Shown here: one piece after another, positions 1-9,617 of the stretch
How positions within the stretch are numbered: the first letter of the stretch is position 1
How the letters are laid out: the number at the start of each line of letters is the position of its first letter
Assembly (NCBI RefSeq): GCF_013378075.1
Contig: NZ_CP051131.1
Location: 3,236,501-3,300,500 of the forward strand
Direction: 5' to 3'
From: Parasphingopyxis algicola
GTDB taxonomy: Bacteria; Pseudomonadota; Alphaproteobacteria; Sphingomonadales; Sphingomonadaceae
Length of the DNA: 64,000 bases
The notes under the pieces: generated by a model
Told to the model about the DNA's origin: nothing
Seen by the model: the letters and a program-made list of their open reading frames with translations, nothing else
Databases searched by the model: none
Translations under genes and position numbers: made by a program

Positions 1-9
1 GATTGACTA

Positions 10-25
10 TTGAATACGTATTCAA
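10..25. promoter_or_regulatory. Perfect 16-bp palindrome, possible operator
   Basis: TTGAATACGTATTCAA reads the same on both strands. It lies about 70 bp before the start of the leuC-like gene, where an operator of a dimeric repressor could act on the hydratase-lyase operon. No regulator gene is visible upstream because the window starts here. The operator role is inferred from symmetry and position only. Confidence 0.35.
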
Positions 26-96
26 ATATGGATATGTCAATCGCGCAACAGCAGGTTCCGCCCAACGCAGGCCTGTGCAGGAGCCGACTAACCAGC

Positions 97-1482
97 ATGT
101 CCATGCCACGAACCTTGTACGACCGCTTGTGGGACGGCCACGTTGTGAAACGATATCCGAGCGGCAAGGAACTCATCTATATTGATCGCCATCTCGTGCA
201 GGAGGTATCCAGCCCGCAAGCGTTCGCCGGTCTCGACGGAAGAGGGGTCGACGTCCGCAGGCCGGGTGCGCAACTCGCCGTCGCCGATCACGCCGTCTCG
301 ACTGATCCGGACAGGCTCCCCCGACCGGGCAGCCTCGCCGCGAAACAGCTTCAGCGCCTGACCGAAAACTGCAGCCGCCACGGCATTCGCTATATTCCTA
401 TGGACAGCGGTGACCACGGCATCGTTCACATCATCGGGCCCGAACTTGGTTTTACCTTGCCCGGTACGACGCTTGTTTGCGGCGATAGTCACACGTCCAC
501 ACATGGCGCCTTTGGTGCACTAGCTTTCGGTATCGGCACCAGCGAATGCGAGACGGTGTTCGCTGTGCAATCACTTCGGCAGCAAAAGCAGCGACGGATG
601 CGGGTGCGCCTGACTGGCAAATTCGGCCGGGGCGTATCGGTGAAGGACGCAATATTGGCACTGATTGCTCGGATCGGCACCGGCGGAGCGCGCGGTTTTG
701 CCGTCGAATTCGCTGGCCCCGCGGTGTTGGCGATGTCCATGGAAGAGCGGATGACGCTGTGCAATATGTCGATCGAGGCCGGCGCGCGGATCGGGCTGGT
801 CGCCCCGGATGATACGACCTTTGCCTATCTTGAGGGGCGGCCCTACGCGCCGGGCGGCGTTTTGTGGGATCGCGCCGTCGCATCATGGCGTGCGCTCCGC
901 ACGGATGAAGGCGCGGTATTCGATCATGAGGTTTCTTTCGATCTTTCCGACCTCGCACCTCAAGTGACCTGGGGCACTACGCCTGCGGAATGCGCCGCGG
1001 TGACCGGACAAGTTCCCGATGCGGTCGGCGGTCAGGACTATATGGGCCTCAAACCGGGTGACAGGATCCAGGGTATAGCGATCGATCGCGTCTTCATCGG
1101 TTCATGCACGAATGGGCGGATTGAGGATTTGCGCCGCAGCGCGAATGTCTTGCGGGGAAGGAAAGTGGCCGAAGGCGTCAATGCCATGGTCGTTCCGGGC
1201 TCGGCTCGAGTAAGGGAGATGGCCGAGGCGCAAGGGCTGGACCGCATCTTTCGCTCGGCCGGGTTCGAATGGCGCAATGCTGGTTGTTCGATGTGCGTGG
1301 CGATGAATGACGATCGGCTGGAGGTTGGAGAGCGCTGCGCGTCGACATCGAACCGGAACTTCGAAGGACGCCAGGGGAGGGGCGGCCGGACGCATTTGAT
1401 GAGTCCCGAGATGGCCGCCGCCGCAGCTGTAACTGGAAAGATCACTGACGTGCGCCGGCTGTTGGAGGGAGTGGATGGATAA
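97..1482 (+). CDS. leuC: 3-isopropylmalate dehydratase large subunit family (aconitase superfamily)
   Basis: A 461-residue aconitase-family hydratase, close to the usual LeuC length of about 466. It aligns along its whole length with E. coli LeuC, including VCGDSHT near residue 130, the GSCTN segment with Cys337, and GCSMC with Cys397 and Cys400, which would hold the 4Fe-4S cluster. The [13 protein letters not shown] segment near the C-terminus is also kept. ATG 97 was chosen because it gives the LeuC-like N-terminus and has a GGAG stretch a few bases upstream. It overlaps leuD by 8 bases. In leucine synthesis it would isomerise 2- to 3-isopropylmalate. However, no leuA or leuB is nearby, and the third gene is a C-C lyase, so hydration of an alkylmaleate in a degradative route is at least as likely. 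Confidence 0.9.
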   Translation: MSMPRTLYDRLWDGHVVKRYPSGKELIYIDRHLVQEVSSPQAFAGLDGRGVDVRRPGAQLAVADHAVSTDPDRLPRPGSLAAKQLQRLTENCSRHGIRYIPMDSGDHGIVHIIGPELGFTLPGTTLVCGDSHTSTHGAFGALAFGIGTSECETVFAVQSLRQQKQRRMRVRLTGKFGRGVSVKDAILALIARIGTGGARGFAVEFAGPAVLAMSMEERMTLCNMSIEAGARIGLVAPDDTTFAYLEGRPYAPGGVLWDRAVASWRALRTDEGAVFDHEVSFDLSDLAPQVTWGTTPAECAAVTGQVPDAVGGQDYMGLKPGDRIQGIAIDRVFIGSCTNGRIEDLRRSANVLRGRKVAEGVNAMVVPGSARVREMAEAQGLDRIFRSAGFEWRNAGCSMCVAMNDDRLEVGERCASTSNRNFEGRQGRGGRTHLMSPEMAAAAAVTGKITDVRRLLEGVDG

Positions 1483-2161
1483 ATTTGCGATGGTAACGTC
1501 GGTCGCTGCGCCTTTGCCGCGTGAAGATATCGACACCGATCTGATATACCCCGCACGCTTTCTGCTGCTGATTGACCGATCGCGGGTGGGGAAGCATCTG
1601 TTTCACGACCTGCGCCACGACCACGCATCACTCGGCGGCGGTCCAGACCATGTATTCGTACTCGACCGGGAACCGTATAAACAAGCCGCTATCCTCGTTT
1701 GTGGCTTCGGTTTCGGGACCGGCTCGAGCCGCGAGCACGCGGTCTGGGCGCTCGCGGATGCGGGGATAAGGTGCGTGATTGCGCCATCGCTCGGGGAGAT
1801 ATTCCAAGCCAATTGCGTGAAGAACGGGATCCTTCCGGTCCTTCTCGATGGCGATCCTTATGCTAAACTGCTGAAGGCGGCGGAGCGTGCCGAACCGGTA
1901 ACAATCGACTTGAACGATCAGGAGATCCGTCTGGCGAGGGGTTCGGCAATCACCTTTGACGTCGACCCCGAATCGCGGCGAATGCTGCTCGAGGGGTTAG
2001 ATGAGATCGAAGACGTTCTGGTCCAAGACATCGACGACATAGATCGATTCGAGCGAACTCAGCGTGAGAATTTCCCTTGGCTTTATCTCGACACCGGCGA
2101 ACTTTCCCAGGCGACCGGTCTCAACTGCAAATCCAATTCACAGGGTGAAATTGTTTCATGA
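1475..2161 (+). CDS. leuD: 3-isopropylmalate dehydratase small subunit family
   Basis: A 228-residue swivel-domain subunit that pairs with the upstream large subunit. DTDLIYP near residue 22 and the substrate-loop motif [10 protein letters not shown] near residue 79 are typical of LeuD. Length is slightly above the usual 200 because of a longer C-terminal tail. The start overlaps the end of the large-subunit gene and the stop overlaps the next start (ATGA), so the three genes are almost certainly translated together. As with its partner, the true substrate may be an alkylmaleate or related dicarboxylate rather than isopropylmalate. Confidence 0.88.
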   Translation: MDKFAMVTSVAAPLPREDIDTDLIYPARFLLLIDRSRVGKHLFHDLRHDHASLGGGPDHVFVLDREPYKQAAILVCGFGFGTGSSREHAVWALADAGIRCVIAPSLGEIFQANCVKNGILPVLLDGDPYAKLLKAAERAEPVTIDLNDQEIRLARGSAITFDVDPESRRMLLEGLDEIEDVLVQDIDDIDRFERTQRENFPWLYLDTGELSQATGLNCKSNSQGEIVS

Positions 2162-3045
2162 CTACCGCCAGCCTTCGCTCCGCCATCGAAAAGAAACGTT
2201 TCGTGACCGCGCCCGGGGTTCACGACATGATCGCCGCCAAACTTGCCGACCTGGTGGGCTTTGATTTCGTCTATGCGTCCGGCTTCTGGCAGGTCGCGTC
2301 GGCCTATGGTTTGCCGGACGTCGGGATCGCAACCTATACTGAGATGCTCGCGCGCATTTCGCTGCTCGCGAAAAACTCGAAGGCTGCGATCATTGCGGAC
2401 GCCGATACCGGCTATGGCGGGCTGCTGAACGTGCATCACACCGTTCAAGGCTACGAAGCGGCGGGTGTGCGCGGAATCCAGATCGAGGATCAGACTTTTC
2501 CCAAGAAATGCGGGCACACGCCCAATGTCCGCGTCGTACCGTGCGACGAGATGGTCGAGAAGATCCAGGTGGCCTGTGCCGCGCGAACGGATCCTGCAGA
2601 AACCCTGATCATCGCCCGGACCGATGCCATTCAGACGGAAGGCCTGTCGAAGGCTATCGGAAGGGCCCAAGCTTATGCCGACGCTGGTGCGGATATTCTT
2701 TTTGTCGAAGCCCTGGAAAGCGAGGAGGACATGCGGACCGCATGTTCCGAAATCGCCAAGCCGATGCTCGCCAATATGGCCGATGGCGGCAGGACACCGA
2801 TCCTGCCCGCTGCCCAATTGGAGGAAATCGGCTTTTCGGCGGCCATCTTTCCCGCGATGGTGGCCTTGGCCGCTTCAGCGGCGATGAAGCAGGCACTGAC
2901 GACACTCAAGTCCACGGGAACGTCGCAGTCAGACTCGCTCGAGCTTCTCGACTTCAACGAATTTCAGCAGTTTATCGGTTTTCCTGATGTTTGGGCACTC
3001 GAAGAGAAATGGGCTGCCGTTCATGGTGAACCGAGTGATGGCTGA
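2158..3045 (+). CDS. Isocitrate lyase / PEP mutase family C-C lyase
   Basis: A 295-residue TIM-barrel lyase of the family that holds 2-methylisocitrate lyase (PrpB) and 2,3-dimethylmalate lyase. The metal-binding stretch ADADTGYGG near residue 80 and the catalytic loop KKCGH (Cys118) are present; that cysteine loop marks true lyases rather than PEP mutases. Its start overlaps the leuD stop by four bases. An aconitase-type hydratase next to this lyase recalls the dimethylmaleate hydratase (DmdAB) and dimethylmalate lyase pair of nicotinate fermentation in Eubacterium barkeri. A comparable hydration-then-cleavage sequence giving pyruvate or glyoxylate plus a short acid is inferred. Family call is firm, substrate unknown. 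Confidence 0.85.
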   Translation: MTTASLRSAIEKKRFVTAPGVHDMIAAKLADLVGFDFVYASGFWQVASAYGLPDVGIATYTEMLARISLLAKNSKAAIIADADTGYGGLLNVHHTVQGYEAAGVRGIQIEDQTFPKKCGHTPNVRVVPCDEMVEKIQVACAARTDPAETLIIARTDAIQTEGLSKAIGRAQAYADAGADILFVEALESEEDMRTACSEIAKPMLANMADGGRTPILPAAQLEEIGFSAAIFPAMVALAASAAMKQALTTLKSTGTSQSDSLELLDFNEFQQFIGFPDVWALEEKWAAVHGEPSDG

Positions 3046-3170
3046 AATGCTTTGCCGGCATAGGTGTTCGGCAGCCATAAACGGCGCATTTCGTCCAATC
3101 GGGTACCAATCGCATTGGAGCGGTGGCCGTTGATCCACCATCTTGTCCACCTCCGATTGTTCCGCCGGAC

Positions 3171-4835
3171 ATGAGCAGATTGTCGACACACACAGCCTCG
3201 TGGTTGAGCACGACCTTTGCCCCTCTGTCCAATCGGCCCTTCAGGAATATTTGGGCGGCCGGAACGGCCAGCAACCTCGGTTCGGTAATTCAAGCCACGT
3301 CGGCGGCATGGCTGATGACCACCATGACCACATCGCCTGTATTGATTGCCTTGGTTCAAACCGCTGCCACGATACCGCTGGTGCTATGCGCCCTGCCTGC
3401 CGGGGCGGCGGCCGACTTGTACAACAAGCGGCTGCAGATGCTGTTCGGCAATGTGCTGAGCCTTGCGGCAATCATCTTACTCGTGGTCCTGACAGTGCAA
3501 GACGAAATCACGCCCTACAGGCTCCTGGCGCTCACAGGCATAGCCAGCGTGGGCCTCACGGTCATGTTGCCAGCCTGGCATGCCAGCGTGATCGAGATGG
3601 TGACGCGCGCGGACTTGGCCGCCTCGGTTTCGCTCAACTCGTTGGGTTTCAACATTGCACGGGCGGTCGGCCCTGCCATCGGCGCGGAAATCATCGCTAT
3701 CGCCGGGATTGCGGCGGCGTTTTCCGCCAATGCGGTATCTTATCTGTTCATGATCGCCGCGCTTCTGGTGTGGCGGTACAAACCCATCAGAAAAACCCTG
3801 CCACAGGAATCGATCGGCCGAGCGATGGTCGACGGACTGCGGTTCGTCGGGCTATCGCCGGGCCTTCGTCTCCATATCGCCCGCGGCTTTCTGCTGACAT
3901 TTACCGCGTCGGCTCTTTTGGCCTTGCCCCCGGTAGTGGCTTTGGAGCTCGATGTCGGAGCGCGAGGATTCGGCATACTTTTGACGGCGTTCGGCGTTGG
4001 CGCAATGGTTGGATCGCTCTCCGTCGCGTCGGTCAGACTGCATATGCAACCAAAGCGGCAATTGCTTTTCGCCATGCTTTGTCTGGCTGTCTCCAGCATC
4101 GCGCTCGCGGCAAGCCCGAATCTGTTCTTTGCCGCCTTTTCATTGCTGATCGGGGGATTTGGCTGGATACAGTCCGCGTCCACTCTGCAGGTTACGGTGC
4201 AGACCGCTTGCCCGCGTTGGGTCACCGCGAGGACGATCTCGATATTCAGCACGACCTTTGCCCTGGGAATAGCAAGCGGAGCTGCGCTTTGGGGCCTGTT
4301 GGCCGCGGAATTTGGCATGACGACGGCATTGATAGGATCAGGGATGGTCACCGCCGGAGCGGCCATATTTTCCTCGTTGGTCCATTTCTACGATCCCAAC
4401 GAAGACGATCTGCAGCCAAGGTTCGAGCTGGACAGTTACCGGGCCCCTCAGGTCGATCCGAGATCCGGGCCGGTGTGGCTGACCGTCGAGTATCGGGTGC
4501 CAAAAGCGAATGTGACGCAGTTTCGCAGCGCGATGCGGGACTATGCCCGAATTCGCCGCCGTGATGGCGCGCGTAACTGGTCATTGGCGCAGGACATCGA
4601 TTCTCGGGACATCTGGATCGAACGTTTTCAGAGCCCAACCTGGGCCGACTTTTTGCATCGGATATCCCGTATGCTGGTGGCAGACAATGTGACGCGGGAG
4701 CGGATACTCGCTCTATGCGAGGACAAGCCTGTCTGGCGCCGCCAATTGGAACGGTCTGGCCGCGCGCGCGAACTGTCTGACGGTCGTGACGAGGATGAGG
4801 GCGAAGTGGGGTCTTTCTTCCGTTCGATGACCTGA
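3171..4835 (+). CDS. MFS transporter, EntS-like (MFS_3) with C-terminal soluble domain
   Basis: About 554 residues from ATG 3171; an upstream GTG at 3123 in the same frame is possible but adds a proline-rich leader with no clear function. Roughly twelve hydrophobic segments span residues 20-400, and a polar tail of about 140 residues (WLTVEYRVP onwards) follows, as in the MFS_3 family that includes the enterobactin exporter EntS. It follows the hydratase-lyase operon on the same strand after 125 bases and could export or import a related acid. The substrate cannot be read from sequence. Confidence 0.8.
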   Translation: MSRLSTHTASWLSTTFAPLSNRPFRNIWAAGTASNLGSVIQATSAAWLMTTMTTSPVLIALVQTAATIPLVLCALPAGAAADLYNKRLQMLFGNVLSLAAIILLVVLTVQDEITPYRLLALTGIASVGLTVMLPAWHASVIEMVTRADLAASVSLNSLGFNIARAVGPAIGAEIIAIAGIAAAFSANAVSYLFMIAALLVWRYKPIRKTLPQESIGRAMVDGLRFVGLSPGLRLHIARGFLLTFTASALLALPPVVALELDVGARGFGILLTAFGVGAMVGSLSVASVRLHMQPKRQLLFAMLCLAVSSIALAASPNLFFAAFSLLIGGFGWIQSASTLQVTVQTACPRWVTARTISIFSTTFALGIASGAALWGLLAAEFGMTTALIGSGMVTAGAAIFSSLVHFYDPNEDDLQPRFELDSYRAPQVDPRSGPVWLTVEYRVPKANVTQFRSAMRDYARIRRRDGARNWSLAQDIDSRDIWIERFQSPTWADFLHRISRMLVADNVTRERILALCEDKPVWRRQLERSGRARELSDGRDEDEGEVGSFFRSMT

Positions 4836-4912
4836 GTCCGGCTTCCGTCGCTTACTTTTCGGGGATGCCGGTGTCGGGAAAGTCAGACGAATGAGGCGAG
4901 GGTGCCGTCTAC

Positions 4913-6370
4913 TCAGTGTTTCAGTGAATAGCCTCGCAGGACGAGGACCGCCATTATCATCCCGATGGCAGGCGATATGGCGACACAGAAATACAGTGCC
5001 TGGATCGCGCTGTCGCTTTGATCTGCCTGTCCTGCCACATAGCCGCCGACCCCCATTATCAGGCCAGCGATTGCAACGCTGATTGCCGAGACGCCACGCT
5101 CGATCGTCGTGAACACGCCGGACAATACGCCTTCCTGGGAAACTCCTCCCCGTTCCGACTCATATTGCAGGGTGTCAGGCAGCATCGCCTGGATGACCAG
5201 GAGCATACCACCGCCCGCCAAACCGATCAGGATTCCGCGTATGACGAACCCGGCGGCGGATTCACCGGGTTGCGCCAGCAACCAACTGAGATTTGCTCCG
5301 GCGTTCAACGGAACCGCCAGGTAAAACGTGTTGCGCTTACCGATCCGGTTGCACACCCACACCCAAAAGGGCTGCGAGAGAACGACGGATGCCAGGAGAG
5401 CGGCGCTCAGCAAGCCTAGAATAGCCAGCGATTTCTCAAGCGCGACGGTAAGGAAGAACGCCAGCGCCGCAGCCTGGATACCAGTCCCCAGCAGATAACA
5501 GGATTTGGCACCGACCAAGCGCACGAACGGCTTGTTGCCAAGCGCCTTGCCCATATCGCGAAGCCGCGGACGTTGAGTGACATTGTCAACTTGAATGACG
5601 CGGGCATGCGCTGTCATGACGAAAGACGTCAGGCAAGCGATCAATATGATGGCCGCCATCACATAGCCCATCATCGCGAATCCGGCCATGCCGCCGCCGC
5701 CGCGGGCAACAATCCACGGTGCCAGCGCTTGAGCAAACATCAGACCTGCGGAAGACGCATAGACCCTGTACGACATGAGCAATGTCCGCTCTTTCGGATT
5801 GCCCGTCAGCTCGTAGGACATCGTGATGTAGGGCACGGCGTAAACCGTATAGGCGATTGCGTAGAAGCAGAGCGCCACGGTCACGAAAATTGCCGGATAT
5901 TGGGCCGCCACGCCAAGCGGATTGGAAAAAAGCAGAAGGACGGAAAGGGCGCAGAGGATGCCGCCGATCAACAGATAGGGCCGACGGCGCCCCCAGCGCG
6001 AGCGTGTCTGATCGCTTATCGATCCCATCAAAGGATCGATAACGGCGTCGAAAAGGCGGGTTGCGGAAATAATGGTGCCGGCAAGAGTAGCGCTGAGCAG
6101 GAGGTGGTCCACTATATATATCAGGAGCAGCGTGTTGACGCTCCCCAGCAAAACGGCCGTTCCGGTCGATCCGAAGGCCCACCCGAGCGCGGTTTTGACG
6201 TTCAGTTTGGGTTCCGCCGGGGATGTCAGGCCAGGTACGACCCGCTCGCCTTGATCATCGTCCAAGGCCTCGGTTCCGACGAACTCCGTTGCGGCGGCAC
6301 CAGCCAGCTGGTTGGATCCTGCGGGCGCGATGGGTCCTATTCCGTTGGCTTCGTCATCCGAGTCTACCAT
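4913..6370 (-). CDS. MFS transporter of the GPH (MelB-like) family
   Basis: A 485-residue membrane protein with a hydrophilic N-terminal stretch of about 55 residues and then about twelve transmembrane segments. The RLFDAVIDPLMG and RSRWGRRRPYLLIG motifs (about residues 105-135) are the signature of the glycoside-pentoside-hexuronide:cation symporter family. It points towards the preceding MFS gene (convergent). In sphingomonads such carriers often sit in catabolic clusters with TonB receptors, moving the substrate across the inner membrane. Substrate unknown; sugar specificity should not be assumed. Confidence 0.82.
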   Translation of the reverse strand: MVDSDDEANGIGPIAPAGSNQLAGAAATEFVGTEALDDDQGERVVPGLTSPAEPKLNVKTALGWAFGSTGTAVLLGSVNTLLLIYIVDHLLLSATLAGTIISATRLFDAVIDPLMGSISDQTRSRWGRRRPYLLIGGILCALSVLLLFSNPLGVAAQYPAIFVTVALCFYAIAYTVYAVPYITMSYELTGNPKERTLLMSYRVYASSAGLMFAQALAPWIVARGGGGMAGFAMMGYVMAAIILIACLTSFVMTAHARVIQVDNVTQRPRLRDMGKALGNKPFVRLVGAKSCYLLGTGIQAAALAFFLTVALEKSLAILGLLSAALLASVVLSQPFWVWVCNRIGKRNTFYLAVPLNAGANLSWLLAQPGESAAGFVIRGILIGLAGGGMLLVIQAMLPDTLQYESERGGVSQEGVLSGVFTTIERGVSAISVAIAGLIMGVGGYVAGQADQSDSAIQALYFCVAISPAIGMIMAVLVLRGYSLKH

Positions 6371-6599
6371 TCAGGTCCATCCGTCCAATCGCGAGATCTG
6401 GGTTGTAAAAATTCCCACATTCAAAGATTGCATTACGTTCCGAAATAGTGGGCAAGGTAACTTGAAAATGCTCAACTGGCGAGAAGTTCGACATGCAGCC
6501 GAAGTCGCGCGCCGATCGTGAAACCGGCTTGTGCAGGTGTCCGGGTTTCCCTCCGAAAAGGGGGCGATGCCGATACTCGGTGGTCTGGTCTTCGCGGGT

Positions 6600-7346
6600 T
6601 CAGCCACTGCGAATGCAAAATGCTGCATCATGGCTGATCATGATCCGGCCGGCTCGTCGGCATTGAAGCGAAACCGAAGCGTCATCGCCAACCCGACACA
6701 TATAGGTCTGGTCTCGCAGCTCATCGCCATTTGGGATGGAAAATTTCCCGGTCATCACAAATAATTCGAGCAGACCCGACGTCTCCACCACCACCCATCT
6801 ACCTTGAGCGGATGCCCTGAAATCCAGGAGCGTGCTGCCGCGGCCGGTCTCCGCCACCTCGTGCAAGCGTTTTGCGTGGACACCTTCGGCCGCCAGCGGT
6901 TTTGAATAGCGGCCAAAATTCGTCGCGCGCGGCAGCTGGAGAGCATAGTCGTCCGAATGGCGGCCAGCCGCGACATAAGGTTTGTCGCTCCTTGGTTCGT
7001 CTTCCCAGAATGTCGTATTGGTATCGCTGATACGCAAATAAACTTCATATCCTCCGCGCACATGCACTTTGGTTCCGTGGACGAAGTAAGCCGGGTAAAA
7101 TGCGTAAGACCCTTTTCGAAACCAGGTCGATCCATCGAAGGTGAAATCTCCGCCGAGACACAGAAATTCCTCGTCTGCCGAATGATATTGTCCCCGTGCC
7201 AGACCAGGGGGGCGGGTGCTCGACCTGAGGAGCATCGTATGCGGTCCGCTATTCCGGTCGCCGTTCAGCAGCTTGAAGCTCAAAACGTCACTCAGAGATC
7301 GCCATCGCAGAGCGTTCGTGTCGATTGCGTCGCGATTATCCCGCAC
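6600..7346 (-). CDS. Cupin-domain protein
   Basis: About 248 residues starting at a GTG that overlaps the end of the PhyH-type gene by 11 bases, so the two are probably co-translated. The sequence shows two cupin-like halves: HSADEEFLCLGGDFTF near residue 55 followed by a glycine/proline turn, and a second weaker barrel with a WVVVETSGLLELFVMTG strand near residue 180. This pattern is like ChrR or DUF4437-type bicupins. Some candidate metal ligands (His, Asp, Glu) are visible in the first half only. No catalytic role can be assigned; co-operon position suggests it acts on the same compound as the dioxygenase. Confidence 0.6.
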   Translation of the reverse strand: MRDNRDAIDTNALRWRSLSDVLSFKLLNGDRNSGPHTMLLRSSTRPPGLARGQYHSADEEFLCLGGDFTFDGSTWFRKGSYAFYPAYFVHGTKVHVRGGYEVYLRISDTNTTFWEDEPRSDKPYVAAGRHSDDYALQLPRATNFGRYSKPLAAEGVHAKRLHEVAETGRGSTLLDFRASAQGRWVVVETSGLLELFVMTGKFSIPNGDELRDQTYMCRVGDDASVSLQCRRAGRIMISHDAAFCIRSG

Positions 7347-8292
7347 GTGAAGCCGTCAATTGATCGGTTGAAGAATCGCGGCGGCAAATCACCGGGAAGA
7401 TATCGTCCTGATCGACCGGTTTGCCTTTCGGCATTTTGTCGAGCGGCATGCCGGGAGTGTTGACGCATTCCGGCCTCGGATCCCAGACGACATCATCACC
7501 AAACCAGCGCGTGCTGTATGCGATCCGCGGTTGGGTGGGATGCAGATTGGCTCCCCCGCCATGCTGCATGTTCGGGTGGAGGATGACGACATCGCCCGGC
7601 TCCATATCGAACGCGATGAACCGCACATCCGGATCGTCCCGTCTTTCTTCCCAGTCGTAGAAATTGGGCCGGTCGGAAGGCTGATCCGCCATCTTCGCAT
7701 TGAATGTGTTCGGCCAGGGCTGGGGCGAAACCTGTTCTCTGTGACTCCCTGCGATATATTCCAGACTGCTCAGTTTTGCATCGACGGGTAGAAGTGGCAT
7801 CCACATTGTCGGCACCTGGGCCCCGCGAACCGGCCATGCCGGTTCGTCAGCATGCCAGTAGGTCTTGGTCGAACACTGTGCTTCCTTCAAGAATATCGCG
7901 TCTACAAAGAAGCGCAGACTGGTCGCGCCGATAACGTCCGCCACTGTTTCGGCGGCAGTCGAGTTCTGAATGAACGAACGAAACTCCGGTGCCCACCAAT
8001 ACATATATTTGTATCTGATGAATCCCTTGCTTTGCTCGGTGTAATGGCTTCTTTCCGCCGCGCTGGAGCTCTTGATGGACTCGATCTCGCGCTGCAATAG
8101 CGGATCGTTCTCGAGGAAACTGTCCGGAAGATCGCATATCTGCTCATCCGGCAAATTCTGGATCCGGCGCAAGCCGGAAAGCAGCAGTTCGATCCAGCGG
8201 TTATCAAACGCGCCTTTTACGAAAACGATGCCGTCGCGCTCATAGGTTTCGCGATGTTCGGCCGTTACCTTCTGCAGCTTCTCAGATTGCAT
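7336..8292 (-). CDS. Phytanoyl-CoA dioxygenase (PhyH) family Fe(II)/2-oxoglutarate oxygenase
   Basis: A 318-residue protein from ATG 8292. A longer in-frame form from TTG 8424 would add 44 residues that do not look like the family. The segment EHRETYERDGIVFVKGAF is the usual PhyH N-terminus. WHADEP provides His147 and Asp149 of the iron triad, and HPTQPRIAYSTRW supplies the distal His and the arginine that binds 2-oxoglutarate. The enzyme would hydroxylate an organic substrate using O2 and 2-oxoglutarate. The cupin gene overlaps its 3' end. A 16-bp palindrome lies about 155 bp upstream of the start. Confidence 0.82.
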   Translation of the reverse strand: MQSEKLQKVTAEHRETYERDGIVFVKGAFDNRWIELLLSGLRRIQNLPDEQICDLPDSFLENDPLLQREIESIKSSSAAERSHYTEQSKGFIRYKYMYWWAPEFRSFIQNSTAAETVADVIGATSLRFFVDAIFLKEAQCSTKTYWHADEPAWPVRGAQVPTMWMPLLPVDAKLSSLEYIAGSHREQVSPQPWPNTFNAKMADQPSDRPNFYDWEERRDDPDVRFIAFDMEPGDVVILHPNMQHGGGANLHPTQPRIAYSTRWFGDDVVWDPRPECVNTPGMPLDKMPKGKPVDQDDIFPVICRRDSSTDQLTASRAG

Positions 8293-8711
8293 CTTCTCAT
8301 AGCCTTGGCTGAAGTTTCTGCGATCCAAATGGACCGCAATGGTTAGGCGAGACTCGTGGATTCCTATGCGATCCGACACGATGTCGACCAATTCCGAGTT
8401 TGAATTTCTTGATAGTTTTTTCAAATATTTTCGCTTGAAGCGGCCTTTCCCCTAGGGGAAACAATTTAGTCTTTGGGCCGAGCTTTCAGCTATTTTGAGC
8501 TTCAGCAATGCTTCTTGATGACGCAAACAAGAGATCGGCTGGAGCAGATTCTCGGGACGTTGCGTGAAATGGCGGTGCGATCGAGGAAGACAACATCAGG
8601 CAGCGAGCAAGGGAACGTGATGACCGCTCTAACACTCGCTGGTCTGGTACTGCAGGCGGTCGCTAATGGGGCAAGTTTGGTACCATCGGTCGAGTACCCA
8701 GCCTTCGATCG
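8293..8711. other. Intergenic region upstream of the PhyH-type gene
   Basis: No convincing gene here. It holds the probable promoter and leader of the PhyH-cupin operon, AT-rich around 8400-8435, and the palindrome at 8446-8461. The reading frames crossing it lack family features. Confidence 0.5.
8446..8461. promoter_or_regulatory. Perfect 16-bp palindrome, possible operator
   Basis: TTTCCCCTAGGGGAAA is a perfect inverted repeat without spacer in the PhyH-cupin upstream region. Such a site fits a dimeric regulator. No T-run follows it directly, so it is a poor terminator. The regulator is unknown; the LysR gene just downstream on the same strand is a candidate but LysR sites usually have a spacer. 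Confidence 0.4.
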
Positions 8712-9617
8712 TCAGTTGAAATGCGCCTTGCCGATCCGCTGCGCTGTTTTCAGGAATGAGAACATTGCCGGCGTTCGCAAACGGTCTTGAAAGTAGATGA
8801 TGCCGGCCCGAAGATCCCGCGTCGTGGTCTCACAGTTGAGGGGAACCAACTGGCCATGGCGGACAAAATCAGCGACAAAATAGTCGGGAATGATGCCGAT
8901 CAGATCCATTTTCAGCATCATGGCGTGAATGAACGGTACATAGCCCGAAGAGATGGGTTCCTTGATCGTGGTTAGGTGACTTTCGCCGAAAAGGTCCTTT
9001 ATGAAACTCCTCGTTCCGGGCGAATCCGGAATGATCCATTCCGATGATGCCAAGTCCTCCAGATCAACCGTTCGTTTCCTGGCGAGAGGGTGTTGGGGGC
9101 GGCAAAAGATCGATAAATCGATATCCGCGAAACTTTCGATCACCAGATCCTTCGTCAGATTGGCTTCCGGCCAGTAGGTCGTGATCAGAAAATCGACATG
9201 CCCGTCACGCAGTTGGTTGAGCAGTTCGTTGAGGTAGGCGAAGCTGACCGAAAACGTATATTCCGGGTGATCCTTCCGCACTTCGGCGATGATTTCTGGC
9301 ACCAGCTGGCCCAGCAGGCCGGAAGGCGCCCCAATGCTCACATGGCCTCGCGACCCCTTTTTCATGAGATCGATTTCGTGTGTCGCACGCTCGACCGAGT
9401 ATATCGCGGAACTGAAAAATGCTTCGATTGCATTGCCATAAGGGGTCGCCACTACCCCTTTGGGACCGCGCTTCAACAGCTCTGCGCCCAAAAAATTTTC
9501 AAGGTTCTTTATGCTGTTTGAAAGGGCCGGCTGGCTGATATTGAGTTCCTCGGAAGCGCGCCGGAAACTTCCGTGCTTCACCACGGCAACAAAATAGCGA
9601 AGCTGATTGAGGTTCAT
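8712..9617 (-). CDS. LysR-family transcriptional regulator
   Basis: A 301-residue LysR regulator from ATG 9617 (MNLNQLRYFVAV); an upstream start would add 17 atypical residues. The winged HTH covers about residues 2-60 with GSFRRASEELNISQPALSNS as the recognition helix region, followed by the periplasmic-binding-protein-like effector domain. It is divergent from the TonB receptor at 10126, the classic arrangement for a LysR activator and its target. An inverted repeat at 9741-9760 lies between them. Confidence 0.88.
   Translation of the reverse strand: MNLNQLRYFVAVVKHGSFRRASEELNISQPALSNSIKNLENFLGAELLKRGPKGVVATPYGNAIEAFFSSAIYSVERATHEIDLMKKGSRGHVSIGAPSGLLGQLVPEIIAEVRKDHPEYTFSVSFAYLNELLNQLRDGHVDFLITTYWPEANLTKDLVIESFADIDLSIFCRPQHPLARKRTVDLEDLASSEWIIPDSPGTRSFIKDLFGESHLTTIKEPISSGYVPFIHAMMLKMDLIGIIPDYFVADFVRHGQLVPLNCETTTRDLRAGIIYFQDRLRTPAMFSFLKTAQRIGKAHFN

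Noticed and set aside
3123-3170. N-terminal extension of the MFS_3 transporter from GTG 3123
   Set aside because: Proline-rich, not membrane-like, no ribosome binding site; ATG 3171 fits better, though not proven.
4835-6370. GPH transporter as a sugar transporter
   Set aside because: Family motif is present but no sugar enzymes are nearby, so sugar specificity was not claimed.
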